Source: Prevotella sp. (lineage in GTDB: Bacteria; Bacteroidota; Bacteroidia; Bacteroidales; Bacteroidaceae). Taken from it: a stretch of DNA of 49,476 nucleotides. Each line of letters opens with the position of its first letter. The stretch's first letter is position 1. Below, piece after piece: positions 8,541-15,571 of this stretch. The stretch lies in NCBI GenBank assembly GCA_017462915.1, contig JAFTQG010000023.1:1-49476 (forward strand), in the 5' to 3' direction. The position numbers and the translations under genes were made by a program. The notes beneath the pieces were generated by a model. That model searched no databases. It saw only the letters and a program-made list of their open reading frames with translations, and was not told the origin of the DNA.

Positions 8541-8880
8541 CTGTTATATACAGCTATGCTGTCGCTTCTTGTTTTACCGCTGCATCCCACCTTTTGCGAA
8601 GCGTCACCAATATCGTTGGCATACAGACATTCCTGGCTGATGGCGGCAAAGCCGCTATTCCCCAAGAAAGACAGTATGCCAAGGGCAGAACGCGAAAGGA
8701 CAGCCGTCTGTGCTACAAGCAGTCGAAGCCAAGGCTTCAAAGATTTGTGTCCCTTGCCGGTTGTCCATTTGCCCAGATGTTCTACCTGGCGATATTGCGA
8801 CCGCTTCACCGCCCACCCATGACTGTTGTATTATTCTTTTCCTTTTTTACTGCAAAAATCTCCTTTTATATATTGGTGAA
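8541..8880 (+). ncRNA. Structured non-coding element U1
   Basis: First copy of a roughly 330-nt element repeated at 9026-9352. Visible stems are ACAGC/GCTGT (8550-8554/8558-8562), TTGGCATAC/GTATGCCAA (8616-8624/8674-8682), GCGGC/GCCGC (8643-8647/8651-8655) and GAAGCC/GGCTTC (8725-8730/8733-8738). Conserved single-stranded strings shared with copy U2 include TTGCGAAGCGTCAC, CATACAGACA, GGCTGATG, GACAGTATGCC, GCCCACCCAT and TTATATATTGG. Stems are kept by paired base changes rather than by identity. Reading frames across it are short, overlapping and not protein-like. Function unknown. Confidence 0.5.
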
Positions 8881-9025
8881 AGTGCTTGCTCACAAAGGTA
8901 AGTTGCAGGTGGCATACAAGCCTGCTACTTGCAATTTATCCTTGTGGATCAAGGCAAGGACAGAACATGCTTGTCTGAAGACAAGCGAGTTCTTGATTAT
9001 CCATGCTTCACTCTCACCATTCTTA
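8881..9025 (+). ncRNA. Hairpin-rich linker between U1 and U2
   Basis: This stretch starts with CACAAAGGTAAG, like the GCAAAGGTAA opening of the gene leaders. It contains a 12-bp stem starting TTGCA and ending TGCAA (about 8903-8937, with two G-U pairs) and a second stem around CTTGTCTGAAGACAAG (8969-8984) extended by GAAC/GTTC. It may be a leader remnant that has lost its gene. Confidence 0.35.
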
Positions 9026-9352
9026 TCTTTTATATGCAGCAAAACGGTACTCCTTCATTGTACTGCTACGCCCCACACCTTTGCGAAGCGTCACAGGGGC
9101 TGTCATCATACAGACACCCTTGGCTGATGTCAACAAGTTGATATTGGCCAACGATGACAGTATGCCGAAGTACCGACACGGGAAAATTGCCTGTCCATGC
9201 CACAAGCCATCAAGGCTGACGCTTCGATGGCTTGCATCACGTACTCTCAACATACTCATCTTATGTCGGTACAGCAGACCAGTGACAGCTTCACTGCCCA
9301 CCCATTCATTTTTAGTTCTGCGTTCCACCTTATATATATTGGTTTCTTCTCT
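9026..9352 (+). ncRNA. Structured non-coding element U2
   Basis: Second copy of the element at 8541-8880. Its stems are TTGGC/GCCAA (9120-9124/9147-9151), TCAAC/GTTGA (9130-9134/9137-9141, replacing GCGGC/GCCGC of U1) and AAGCCATC/GATGGCTT (9204-9211/9226-9233, replacing GAAGCC/GGCTTC). The element ends with the conserved GCCCACCCAT and TATATATTGG strings and runs into leader L3. The change of both sides of each stem between copies supports selection on RNA or single-stranded DNA folding. Confidence 0.5.
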
Positions 9353-9399
9353 TGTATTGATTACATGGATATTCTTCCAATCAGCACTGTGACAGGCAT

Positions 9400-9616
9400 A
9401 TTTCCTGCAAAATTAGCCGCTATGAGACAATCGTCAAATTCTGCTTGAGGTCCCGGACTGTGAACAATCTTCCTTTTCCACGGAAAAGAGTATTCTTCAC
9501 ACATAATTTGTCTGTTTGTCTTTTCTGGCGGCTTTGTGGAGCAGAAAATATCCCTCCACAGGCTGAAAGGTCTCGAAAGGAGGGAAAGAAAAAATGTATC
9601 ACTTAAAAATAAGGAA
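9400..9616 (+). ncRNA. Structured leader L3
   Basis: Third leader of the family. The main stem GTGAACAAT/ATTCTTCAC (9460-9468/9492-9500, one mismatch) encloses CTTCC and GAGTATT. The closing block has AAAATATCCCTCC (about 9545-9557), a small inner hairpin, then GGAGGG (9579-9584) and AAAGAAAAAA before the start codon at 9617. Confidence 0.5.
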
Positions 9617-10168
9617 ATGAAGATTATCATCCTGCATGATGCTGACGCACGCATCGAGTTTCTTGACGTAGCCGACCACCTTATCGGCTCTGACATCGAG
9701 GAGTTCCTCACCAGAAAGGGCTTCTCTGTGAATAACATTACATGGCTTGCCGCTTCCACAGACAGTGTGCCTGTGGTTTATCACAAGTTCGACATCGACC
9801 GAAAGACCGGCGAGGCGAACCACACCAAACGAGAGGCGGAACTGAAAGACCTAACCATCCACGGACAGCTTCAGGAGTTGAAATGCCGTGAGCAGGACGA
9901 GCTGAAATCAGCTCTCCGCAAATATGGTGAAGAGGTTGACGGTGGCTTTGAGGTGCATTTTGAGGGAGAACGCCCCATTGTGGCTGGTTATCTCTTTGAC
10001 GAGCCTTGCGATATTGTCATTGATGCCGCACGGGTGGATGCCGACGGCAACCTGTCCCTACTCGGTGAGGACAAGCAAGACCGTGGCGAGCAATACGGAA
10101 TAGAGCCAAGCGACATATTTGGCGGTCAGTTGGACTATGTTACGTCAAACATTAGGGCATGGAGATAG
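9617..10168 (+). CDS. Hypothetical protein
   Basis: Unrecognised 183-residue acidic soluble protein beginning MKIIILHDADARIEFLDVAD. I choose ATG 9617 because the preceding bases are leader L3; an in-frame start at 9536 would place coding sequence across the conserved GGAGGGAAAGAAAA block. It begins a run of three small genes (next at 10181 and 10462) that includes SSB, so a role linked to DNA metabolism of the element is possible but not shown. Confidence 0.65.
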   Translation: MKIIILHDADARIEFLDVADHLIGSDIEEFLTRKGFSVNNITWLAASTDSVPVVYHKFDIDRKTGEANHTKREAELKDLTIHGQLQELKCREQDELKSALRKYGEEVDGGFEVHFEGERPIVAGYLFDEPCDIVIDAARVDADGNLSLLGEDKQDRGEQYGIEPSDIFGGQLDYVTSNIRAWR

Positions 10169-10180
10169 GAGGAAACAGAT

Positions 10181-10411
10181 ATGACACAGTGCATCGTATA
10201 TGACGAGACAACCAAGGAGAGCGAGACCTTTTGCGCCTTGACCGCAGCCAAGAAATGGATGCGAGAGCGTATGAAACAGGGGCACAAGGTCAGCGGACAG
10301 AAATACAAAGTCTATGCGGACGGTGATTTCGTGAATTGTGGCTCTATCAGTCTCACAGGCAGCAATAAGTCATTTGTCGCCAACACAAGGCAGACGAAAA
10401 AAGGATATTGA
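10181..10411 (+). CDS. Hypothetical small basic protein
   Basis: Unrecognised 76-residue protein, lysine-rich, with no membrane segment. It begins 12 bases after the previous stop, with GGAGG a few bases before the ATG, one of the few good Shine-Dalgarno-like sequences here. It is probably co-transcribed with the genes on either side. Confidence 0.6.
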   Translation: MTQCIVYDETTKESETFCALTAAKKWMRERMKQGHKVSGQKYKVYADGDFVNCGSISLTGSNKSFVANTRQTKKGY

Positions 10412-10461
10412 AAACAAGGTAACGGCAAGCACAACCAACTTGCCACCAACAACATCGCATT

Positions 10462-10884
10462 ATGATTTACATTCACACTATCGGACGTATCGGCAAGGAC
10501 AGTCGTGTCATCACAGGAACACATGGAACATTCATGGCTGTTGACATCGCCGTGGACGACTACAGTAAGGGAAAAAATTTCACCACTTGGGTAAGGGTGA
10601 AGAGCAGCAAGGAGAACCATATCCGCCTGGCAGAATACCTCACAAAGGGACGCATGGTGCTTGTGGAGGGTACGCTTACATCTTCCATTTGGACAGACCG
10701 CAACGGCGATAGCCATATTCAGCACAGTATCATTGCTGACTCTATCGCCTTTGTCAATGTCGGCAAGAAGGAAGCAACCGACAGTACGTCTGCACAGGCA
10801 CGAAAGGCAGTCAATGCCGAGGGCAGCACTCCCGAACCGCCAGCCGATGCACCGCAGGACAAGAGTGAGGACCTGCCCTTCTGA
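10462..10884 (+). CDS. ssb: Single-stranded DNA-binding protein
   Basis: This 140-residue SSB binds single-stranded DNA during replication, repair and conjugative transfer. It has the OB-fold sequence expected at the N-terminus (IHTIGRIGKDSRV, TWVRVKSSKENH, YLTKGRMVLVEGTL), a disordered linker and the acidic C-terminal tip EDLPF that recruits partner proteins in this family. It is the last gene of the 9617-10884 run and is followed by a terminator-like palindrome. An element-borne SSB would cover the transferred strand after conjugation. Confidence 0.92.
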   Translation: MIYIHTIGRIGKDSRVITGTHGTFMAVDIAVDDYSKGKNFTTWVRVKSSKENHIRLAEYLTKGRMVLVEGTLTSSIWTDRNGDSHIQHSIIADSIAFVNVGKKEATDSTSAQARKAVNAEGSTPEPPADAPQDKSEDLPF

Positions 10885-10937
10885 TTTGTTTTTGAGTCAT
10901 TGCATTTCGAGGACAAGGTAATTGCACTTAAACACCG

Positions 10938-10980
10938 AAGTATGTGCACATAAATGGTAAAGTATGTGCATATACTTTTT
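10938..10980 (+). terminator. Direct repeat plus palindrome and T run
   Basis: AAGTATGTGCA occurs twice, 22 bp apart (10938-10948 and 10960-10970). The second copy is the left arm of a near-perfect 20-bp palindrome AAAGTATGTGCATATACTTT (10959-10978), followed by TT. It may terminate the ssb operon; the repeated 11-mer might also be a protein-binding site. Confidence 0.5.
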
Positions 10981-11002
10981 CGTGCGCCTGTCTTCACCAC
11001 TT

Positions 11003-11130
11003 TTATATGTACCAGGTGCGTAAGGCTGTTATATTCCAAACAAGTCTCCGTTTATATCGCTTCGCCCCACACCGTCCCGCCCTTTACACCTATTTTTATA
11101 ATAATACTGTAGATTGTTTCTCATCAGCCT
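11003..11130 (+). repeat. Partial third copy of the U element
   Basis: CACTTTTATATGTACC and CGCTTCGCCCCACACC line up with the 5' portions of U1 and U2 (CTTTTATATGCAGC, TGCTACGCCCCACACC in U2). The inner stems are missing, so this looks like a shortened or decayed relative. It lies directly before leader L4, as U2 lies before L3. Confidence 0.4.
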
Positions 11131-11139
11131 TGCCGCGCG

Positions 11140-11338
11140 GATATTGTTTTGCAAAGGTAAAGCCGGCGGTTTTTCAAACGGCCAAATCGTCTTTGCAGGA
11201 AATCTTCCTCTGACAGGCAGAGCGTATTTCCTGCTGTCAATTTGCCTTATTGACCGCCATCATTCTGATTAAAGCAAAAAAATATCCCTCGGACAGGCTG
11301 AGAATCAGCAAAAAGAGGGAAGAAAATACATCAGAGAT
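11140..11338 (+). ncRNA. Structured leader L4
   Basis: Fourth leader. GCAAAGGTAAAG opens at 11151. The main stem GCAGGAAAT/ATTTCCTGC (11195-11203/11226-11234) is perfect and encloses CTTCCTCTG and CAGAGCGT. The closing block is CCCTC (11286-11290), inner hairpin GCTGA/TCAGC, GAGGG (11315-11319), then AAGAAAA before the start codon. Together with L1 it is the clearest member of the family. Confidence 0.55.
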
Positions 11339-11905
11339 ATGGTAAAGACAATAGACATTGAACTTCAAAGACAACTTGACAAGCCACAGACATGGTTCTG
11401 CAAGTATTACCCTGCACGCATACGCAACGTGGGAGAAAAAGAGATTTCCGACCGACAATTAGTGTTCGACTTCAAAGATGGAAGAGCATACGAGGAAGTG
11501 GCACAGCGCACAGCAGAGAACATGCTGGCACTTTACGGCAAGGGTTGTGTGAACATCGTTTTTGTTCCTGTACCGGCATCCACAAGTGAGAGCAATGAGC
11601 TTCGCTACAAGGCTTTCTGTCATAGGGTATGTGAACTGACTGGAGCGGAGAATGGCTACGAACACGTAAGAGTTTGCGGAGAGAGGAAGACTATCCATGA
11701 CAACCGCAAGGCTGAGGAAGAAGTACGTAAGGTCAATACGGTTAAGTTTGATGAACCTTTCTTTGACAACAAGATGGTGCTGGTCTTTGACGATGTGATA
11801 ACCAAAGGGGTAAGCTATGCGAAATACGCCACCCAACTTGAAAGCCTTGGGGCGTGTGTCATTGGTGGAATGTTTCTCGCACGTACACATTATAAAGTAA
11901 GGTAA
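11339..11905 (+). CDS. Phosphoribosyltransferase-like protein
   Basis: This 188-residue protein has a phosphoribosyltransferase fold signature: a PRPP-binding loop VLVFDDVITKG near residues 146-156, preceded by a beta strand and followed by a small-residue helix, as in type I PRTases and ComF-like proteins. Earlier, FVPVPASTS supplies the usual preceding strand and loop. Its substrate cannot be told. It is separated by only 3 bases from the SLOG-family gene at 11909, so the two are surely co-expressed, and the pair carries leader L4. PRTase-plus-SLOG pairs may make or sense nucleotide-derived ligands, for example in DNA uptake or defence; that is inference. Confidence 0.75.
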   Translation: MVKTIDIELQRQLDKPQTWFCKYYPARIRNVGEKEISDRQLVFDFKDGRAYEEVAQRTAENMLALYGKGCVNIVFVPVPASTSESNELRYKAFCHRVCELTGAENGYEHVRVCGERKTIHDNRKAEEEVRKVNTVKFDEPFFDNKMVLVFDDVITKGVSYAKYATQLESLGACVIGGMFLARTHYKVR

Positions 11906-11908
11906 GAT

Positions 11909-12400
11909 ATGACAAAGTATGACAAGGCTGTGTCCGTATGTTTCAGCGGACACCGCGACGTGCCTTTCGGCAAACAGAAGGAACTGAAACAACATCTGAG
12001 ATTTGAAATAGCCAAGGCATACGCTGACGGCTACCGATGTTTCTATTGTGGCATGGTAATGGGATTTGACCTGCTGGCGGCAGAAGCCGCCCTCTCGTTA
12101 CAAAGCGAGTTGAAGGACTTGCAGGTGATAGCCGTTGTGCCGTTCCGTGGTCAGTCTGACAGATGGAGCAAGGAAGCGCAAGCCAAGTATGGTGCCATCC
12201 TACGTATCGTGGATGACGTTGTCGTATTGAGCGAGCGGTACTTCAACGGTTGCCTTCTAAAGCGTAACGACTATATGGTAAACCACAGTTCACGGCTCAT
12301 TGCCTATCATGATGGCACTGACAAGGGCGGTACGTTCTACACTGTCAAGAAAGCCGGACAAAACGGGCTGGAAGTGGTGAACCTGCATAATAGTGTATAA
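11909..12400 (+). CDS. SLOG-family protein (DUF1273/YpsA-like)
   Basis: This 163-residue protein shows the SLOG/YpsA layout, a Rossmann-like fold related to DprA and LOG proteins: CFSGHRD near the start, then YCGMVMGFDLLAAEAAL, VVPFRGQSDRW, and a final glycine- and threonine-rich segment AYHDGTDKGGTFYTV. SLOG proteins bind or process nucleotide ligands, and several act in stress or anti-phage signalling. It is the second gene of the PRTase-SLOG pair. A very small membrane protein follows after 22 bases. Confidence 0.8.
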   Translation: MTKYDKAVSVCFSGHRDVPFGKQKELKQHLRFEIAKAYADGYRCFYCGMVMGFDLLAAEAALSLQSELKDLQVIAVVPFRGQSDRWSKEAQAKYGAILRIVDDVVVLSERYFNGCLLKRNDYMVNHSSRLIAYHDGTDKGGTFYTVKKAGQNGLEVVNLHNSV

Positions 12401-12422
12401 TTCATTAGAATAAGAAAAAGTT

Positions 12423-12536
12423 ATGGACGATATTATTGCAATCATCGTGTTCTTTTTCGTGTTCAGAGTCTTGGGCTGTGTGTTCAAGGCTATACTCGGA
12501 GGAGAGAGACGAAACGATTTCAGAAGAGACCGCTGA
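12423..12536 (+). CDS. Small membrane protein, 37 residues
   Basis: A short frame starts at ATG 12423, 22 bases after the SLOG gene. It encodes one hydrophobic helix (IIAIIVFFFVFRVLGCVF) followed by a basic tail ending RRNDFRRDR. That composition, one transmembrane helix plus positive tail, fits a real small membrane protein, perhaps an effector or anchor of the PRTase-SLOG pair. Its length makes the call tentative. Confidence 0.45.
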   Translation: MDDIIAIIVFFFVFRVLGCVFKAILGGERRNDFRRDR

Positions 12537-12603
12537 CAATCGGTACACGGTATCAGCATCATTCTCTTTTGTCTGCACTTTCCTGTAAAAGCGCAGCAGA
12601 CAG

Positions 12604-12882
12604 TCATGCCATGACATGGAGGTATATCGCAAGAGCCACCTGAAGGGCAAACACAAGAGGCACACCTATGGTGAACTTCTTGTGCATGGTCTTGTGATGC
12701 CATACTTTCATACCCGTCCAGGCTCCGACGCTGCCGCCGATGGCTGCCATCGTCAGCAGCATGGCCTCTGATATGCGCCATTTCCCTCTTTTAGCCTTGT
12801 ACTTGTCTATGCCGTACAAGATGAAAGATACAATGTTGACAGCGAGAAGATATGCACTGACTATATGATGATAGTATGTCAT
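12604..12882 (-). CDS. DUF1294 membrane protein
   Basis: This 92-residue integral membrane protein has about three hydrophobic helices and the DUF1294 signature FxxYGIDKYKAKRGKWRISE followed by AAIGGSVGAWTGMKVWHHKT. Its role is not known; the family is widespread and sometimes fused to cold-shock domains. It lies 79 bases after the RNase H-like gene and is probably the last gene of the - strand cargo operon. Confidence 0.85.
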   Translation of the reverse strand: MTYYHHIVSAYLLAVNIVSFILYGIDKYKAKRGKWRISEAMLLTMAAIGGSVGAWTGMKVWHHKTMHKKFTIGVPLVFALQVALAIYLHVMA

Positions 12883-12961
12883 GGTTATTCCTGTTTTATC
12901 GGTTGTCTTTGTCGTTGGATTTTATGCGGTCATATTTGTTGTATGCCGCATATTTTGCACT

Positions 12962-13453
12962 TTACACGGATTTATACGGTTCCTTCCCTTTACTCCTCAA
13001 CTCAATCATCGCTTCATGAGCCAGACTGTTAGCCTCTTGTAGCTGACGATATTTGTGGAAAGGAACAATTTTCACTGATACACTTGCATGTCTTTCCCTG
13101 ACCGAGATGCAATTCCCGATAAGGTCAGCGTTGGCAGATTTGCCTGTTGGTTCCTTATCCCAATTTTGCAGGATGTAAGACACATTGGTCAGAAAAACAA
13201 TATCAGAGCCGTTTGGAATTACTTCCATGGCATGTATCATAACGGTCAGAATCATGCGGAACTCAGTGGCGTGGTCTTCATGTGCGACATACGTTTCTAT
13301 AATCTCGCCGTTCATAATCATGATGTAAGCACCTCCGCTGCAACGCTCCTCGTGACCGTAGTCGCAGGAACCGGCTACCCAGACATAATAAGTGTCTGGA
13401 GCCATTCGTAATTGTGGCGCTGCTGTTTTTCTTTTGTCGGAAGACGTCTTCAT
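12962..13453 (-). CDS. RNase H-like protein, probably inactive
   Basis: The layout of this 163-residue protein resembles RNase HI: an N-terminal strand pair with YYVWVAGSCDYGHEERCSGG, a TEFRMILTVMIHAM helix carrying the equivalent of the catalytic Glu, then a strand LTNVSYI where active enzymes have D-S, and a C-terminal HKYRQLQEANSLAHEAM that mirrors the GHxxxxxNExADxLAxxA end. The third acidic residue (normally in the DS motif) is Asn here, so activity is doubtful. It starts 3 bases after the yaaA stop, as part of the same operon. It may bind RNA-DNA hybrids without cutting them. The family call is by motif order only. Confidence 0.55.
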   Translation of the reverse strand: MKTSSDKRKTAAPQLRMAPDTYYVWVAGSCDYGHEERCSGGAYIMIMNGEIIETYVAHEDHATEFRMILTVMIHAMEVIPNGSDIVFLTNVSYILQNWDKEPTGKSANADLIGNCISVRERHASVSVKIVPFHKYRQLQEANSLAHEAMIELRSKGKEPYKSV

Positions 13454-13456
13454 TGT

Positions 13457-14212
13457 TTATTCCCTGATAAAATGTGGAAACAGTTCTTCTCCATGATTGG
13501 GTGAATACTCAAACCCTTCGTATGAAAAAGCCTTTAGTTTTTCTGGCGATGAAATCCTGTTTTCAAGAATATATCTTACCATGGCTCCACGACAAGACTT
13601 CGCCCATACTGCCTGCATTTTAAGCGTTCCGTCAGGTTGGCGGACATAGAACAAGGGATGGATGACCTTGACCTCCTCCATCACCCGTTTCCAATCAAAA
13701 AGATGTTCATACTCCTCGGTGGACAGATGTACCAAAATACCATCGTCTGCCTTCACGCTGTCAATCAGCACACCGGTCAGCTTGTCTTTCCAATACTGGT
13801 GGACAGGCTTGTCGTTTGTTGCCTGCAAACTGACACAATGCTCCATACGGTAAGGCACTATCGCATCCATCGGTCTGAGCAGTCCATACAGAAAACAGGT
13901 AATCCACAGATGTTTCTGACCGAACTGCAAGGCTTCATCCGTGAGTGTGTTAGCCTTTAGATGTTTGTAGGCCTGGCCGTTATAGGCAAGGATGGCGGGC
14001 ATGGGGTTTGCACAGTGGAAGTTCTGATAGCGTTTCCAATTCTCGGCCGCCAGTTTTCTGCTGCAATCCAACTGGCGGGCGAGCTCATCAATGTCCATCA
14101 TTGCCATTTCGGCAGCCAATTCATTGGCCACTGATTGAAATAGCGGAGTGGATAAGGCGGCTTTCTCCGCCCTGTCATACATTATTTTTGCGTTAGCGAG
14201 GAGTATCTGCAT
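13457..14212 (-). CDS. yaaA: YaaA-family peroxide stress protein
   Basis: This 251-residue protein belongs to the YaaA (DUF328) family, which in Escherichia coli lowers free intracellular iron and limits DNA damage by peroxide; a DNA-binding activity has also been reported. Recognisable segments are the N-terminal MQILLANAK, AILAYNGQAY, FLYGLLRPMDAIVPYRME and the C-terminal KSCRGAMVRYI. Length is normal. It lies between alcohol dehydrogenase (15 bases upstream) and the RNase H-like gene (3 bases downstream), so it belongs to a redox-themed operon. Confidence 0.9.
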   Translation of the reverse strand: MQILLANAKIMYDRAEKAALSTPLFQSVANELAAEMAMMDIDELARQLDCSRKLAAENWKRYQNFHCANPMPAILAYNGQAYKHLKANTLTDEALQFGQKHLWITCFLYGLLRPMDAIVPYRMEHCVSLQATNDKPVHQYWKDKLTGVLIDSVKADDGILVHLSTEEYEHLFDWKRVMEEVKVIHPLFYVRQPDGTLKMQAVWAKSCRGAMVRYILENRISSPEKLKAFSYEGFEYSPNHGEELFPHFIRE

Positions 14213-14227
14213 AGGATGTGAATTACA

Positions 14228-15262
14228 TTAATTATATATGGCAATTTTTATAACGCCATCCTCCTTATTTTCAAAAATACGGTATGCCTCCTCGATTTGT
14301 GAGAGAGGAAAACGGTGTGTAATGAGAGGAGTAGTGTCTATCCTGCCGTCCTTGATTAGCCGGAGAATCTCCTCACAGTCGCAACCGTCCACGCCGCCCG
14401 TCTTGAAGGTGAGGTTCTTGCCGTACATTTGCGGTAAGGGTAAAACCTGTGGCTCATCATAAAGTGCCACGATGGTGACAATGGCATTGGGTCGGGCACA
14501 TTGCCAAGCCAGTTGGAAGGTGTCCTTGCCGCCTGCAACCTCTATCACACGGTCGGCTCCGCCATGGTCACTATGCTGCATGATGAAGGATTTGCATTCT
14601 TCTGGAGTTGTAATCAGCACCTCTGGATAATGCTCTTTGACAAAGGCGCGTCTCTCTTCCGATTGTTCGCATATAATAACACGCTTAGGATGTTTCAGCA
14701 TCACGCAGAGCAGCGTACAAACACCTGTAGGACCTGCACCGATGATAAGCACCGTGTCATCTTCTGAGATTTCGCTGATGCGGGCAGCCCAAAAGCCGGT
14801 GGCAAGAATGTCGCCGACAAATAAGGCTTGCTCATCGCTTACTCCATCAGGTATGCGGTTAAGTCCTTGGCTCGCCAACGGCACACGCACAAATTCTGTC
14901 TGACCGCCATCAATGCGGCACCCCAATGCCCAACCACCATGCGGCGATGTGCAGTTGTTTACAAAGCCATGCTTGCAGAAATAACATTCGCCGCAGAATG
15001 TCTCAACATTGACTGTCACCCTGTCGCCTTTGTTGAAACCTTCGACCTCGCTGCCGAGTTCTTCAACAACGCCCACCATCTCATGACCTACGGTGATTCC
15101 TTTTACAGCACGAGGCACACTGCCATGCTTGATATGCAGGTCGCTGGTGCAGATACTTCCGAGTGTCACACGCACGATGGCATCGGTTGGTTCTTGCAAT
15201 GCAGGCTTGGGCTTATCTATAAGTTCAAACCTGCCTTTGTCTATATATGTGTATGCTTTCAT
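14228..15262 (-). CDS. Zinc-dependent medium-chain alcohol dehydrogenase
   Basis: This 344-residue zinc MDR dehydrogenase presumably oxidises alcohols with NAD(P). Catalytic zinc ligands are in GSICTSDLH (Cys38) and VGHEMVG (His60, Glu61). The structural zinc site has four cysteines in CGECYFCKHGFVNNC (90, 93, 96, 104). The Rossmann motif LIIGAGPTG binds the cofactor. I start at ATG 15262, which gives the canonical MKAYTYIDKG start. The frame continues upstream to 15328, but only through the end of the thioredoxin gene. The start overlaps the thioredoxin stop by one base (TAATG), so the two are translationally coupled. Substrate unknown. Confidence 0.9.
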   Translation of the reverse strand: MKAYTYIDKGRFELIDKPKPALQEPTDAIVRVTLGSICTSDLHIKHGSVPRAVKGITVGHEMVGVVEELGSEVEGFNKGDRVTVNVETFCGECYFCKHGFVNNCTSPHGGWALGCRIDGGQTEFVRVPLASQGLNRIPDGVSDEQALFVGDILATGFWAARISEISEDDTVLIIGAGPTGVCTLLCVMLKHPKRVIICEQSEERRAFVKEHYPEVLITTPEECKSFIMQHSDHGGADRVIEVAGGKDTFQLAWQCARPNAIVTIVALYDEPQVLPLPQMYGKNLTFKTGGVDGCDCEEILRLIKDGRIDTTPLITHRFPLSQIEEAYRIFENKEDGVIKIAIYN

Positions 15263-15561
15263 TATCTTAGGAATGGATCTAATGCCGCCAACAGTTCTGC
15301 TTTGGGTACAACACCGCTTGTGCGCCAAAGCACCTCGCCATGCCTGAACAGTACCAGTGTGGGTACAGACTGTACTTGGTATTGACTTGCTGTAACTCCA
15401 TACTTGTCAACGTCCACCTTAATGATGCGGATTCTATCACCCAACACGTCCTTCACCTGTTCCAAGATGGGGTGCATCATCTTGCACGGCTGGCACCATG
15501 TGGCGAAGAAATCGACCAATACCAGTTGGTCGCCCGATATAACTTCTTTGAATGTTTCCAT
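15262..15561 (-). CDS. trxA: Thioredoxin
   Basis: This 99-residue thioredoxin reduces protein disulfides. The active site is WCQPC at residues 22-26 (a GP to QP variant common in Bacteroidota), with FFAT before it and the cis-proline in SVPTLVLF. Length is that of a single cytoplasmic domain, with no signal peptide. It overlaps the alcohol dehydrogenase start by one base and follows the HNH gene by 10 bases. It may keep the dehydrogenase or YaaA reduced, but that is inference. Confidence 0.95.
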   Translation of the reverse strand: METFKEVISGDQLVLVDFFATWCQPCKMMHPILEQVKDVLGDRIRIIKVDVDKYGVTASQYQVQSVPTLVLFRHGEVLWRTSGVVPKAELLAALDPFLR

Positions 15562-15571
15562 AACTTATCTG

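Noticed and set aside
8532-9448. Several overlapping + strand frames of 60-180 codons in the 8.5-9.4 kb zone
   Set aside because: They overlap each other in different frames, have atypical composition, and cover conserved hairpins whose paired base changes would disrupt any one frame. They are better explained by non-coding structure.
11459-11995. A 178-codon - strand frame across the PRTase/SLOG junction
   Set aside because: It lies opposite two recognisable genes and spans their junction, so it is an antisense shadow.
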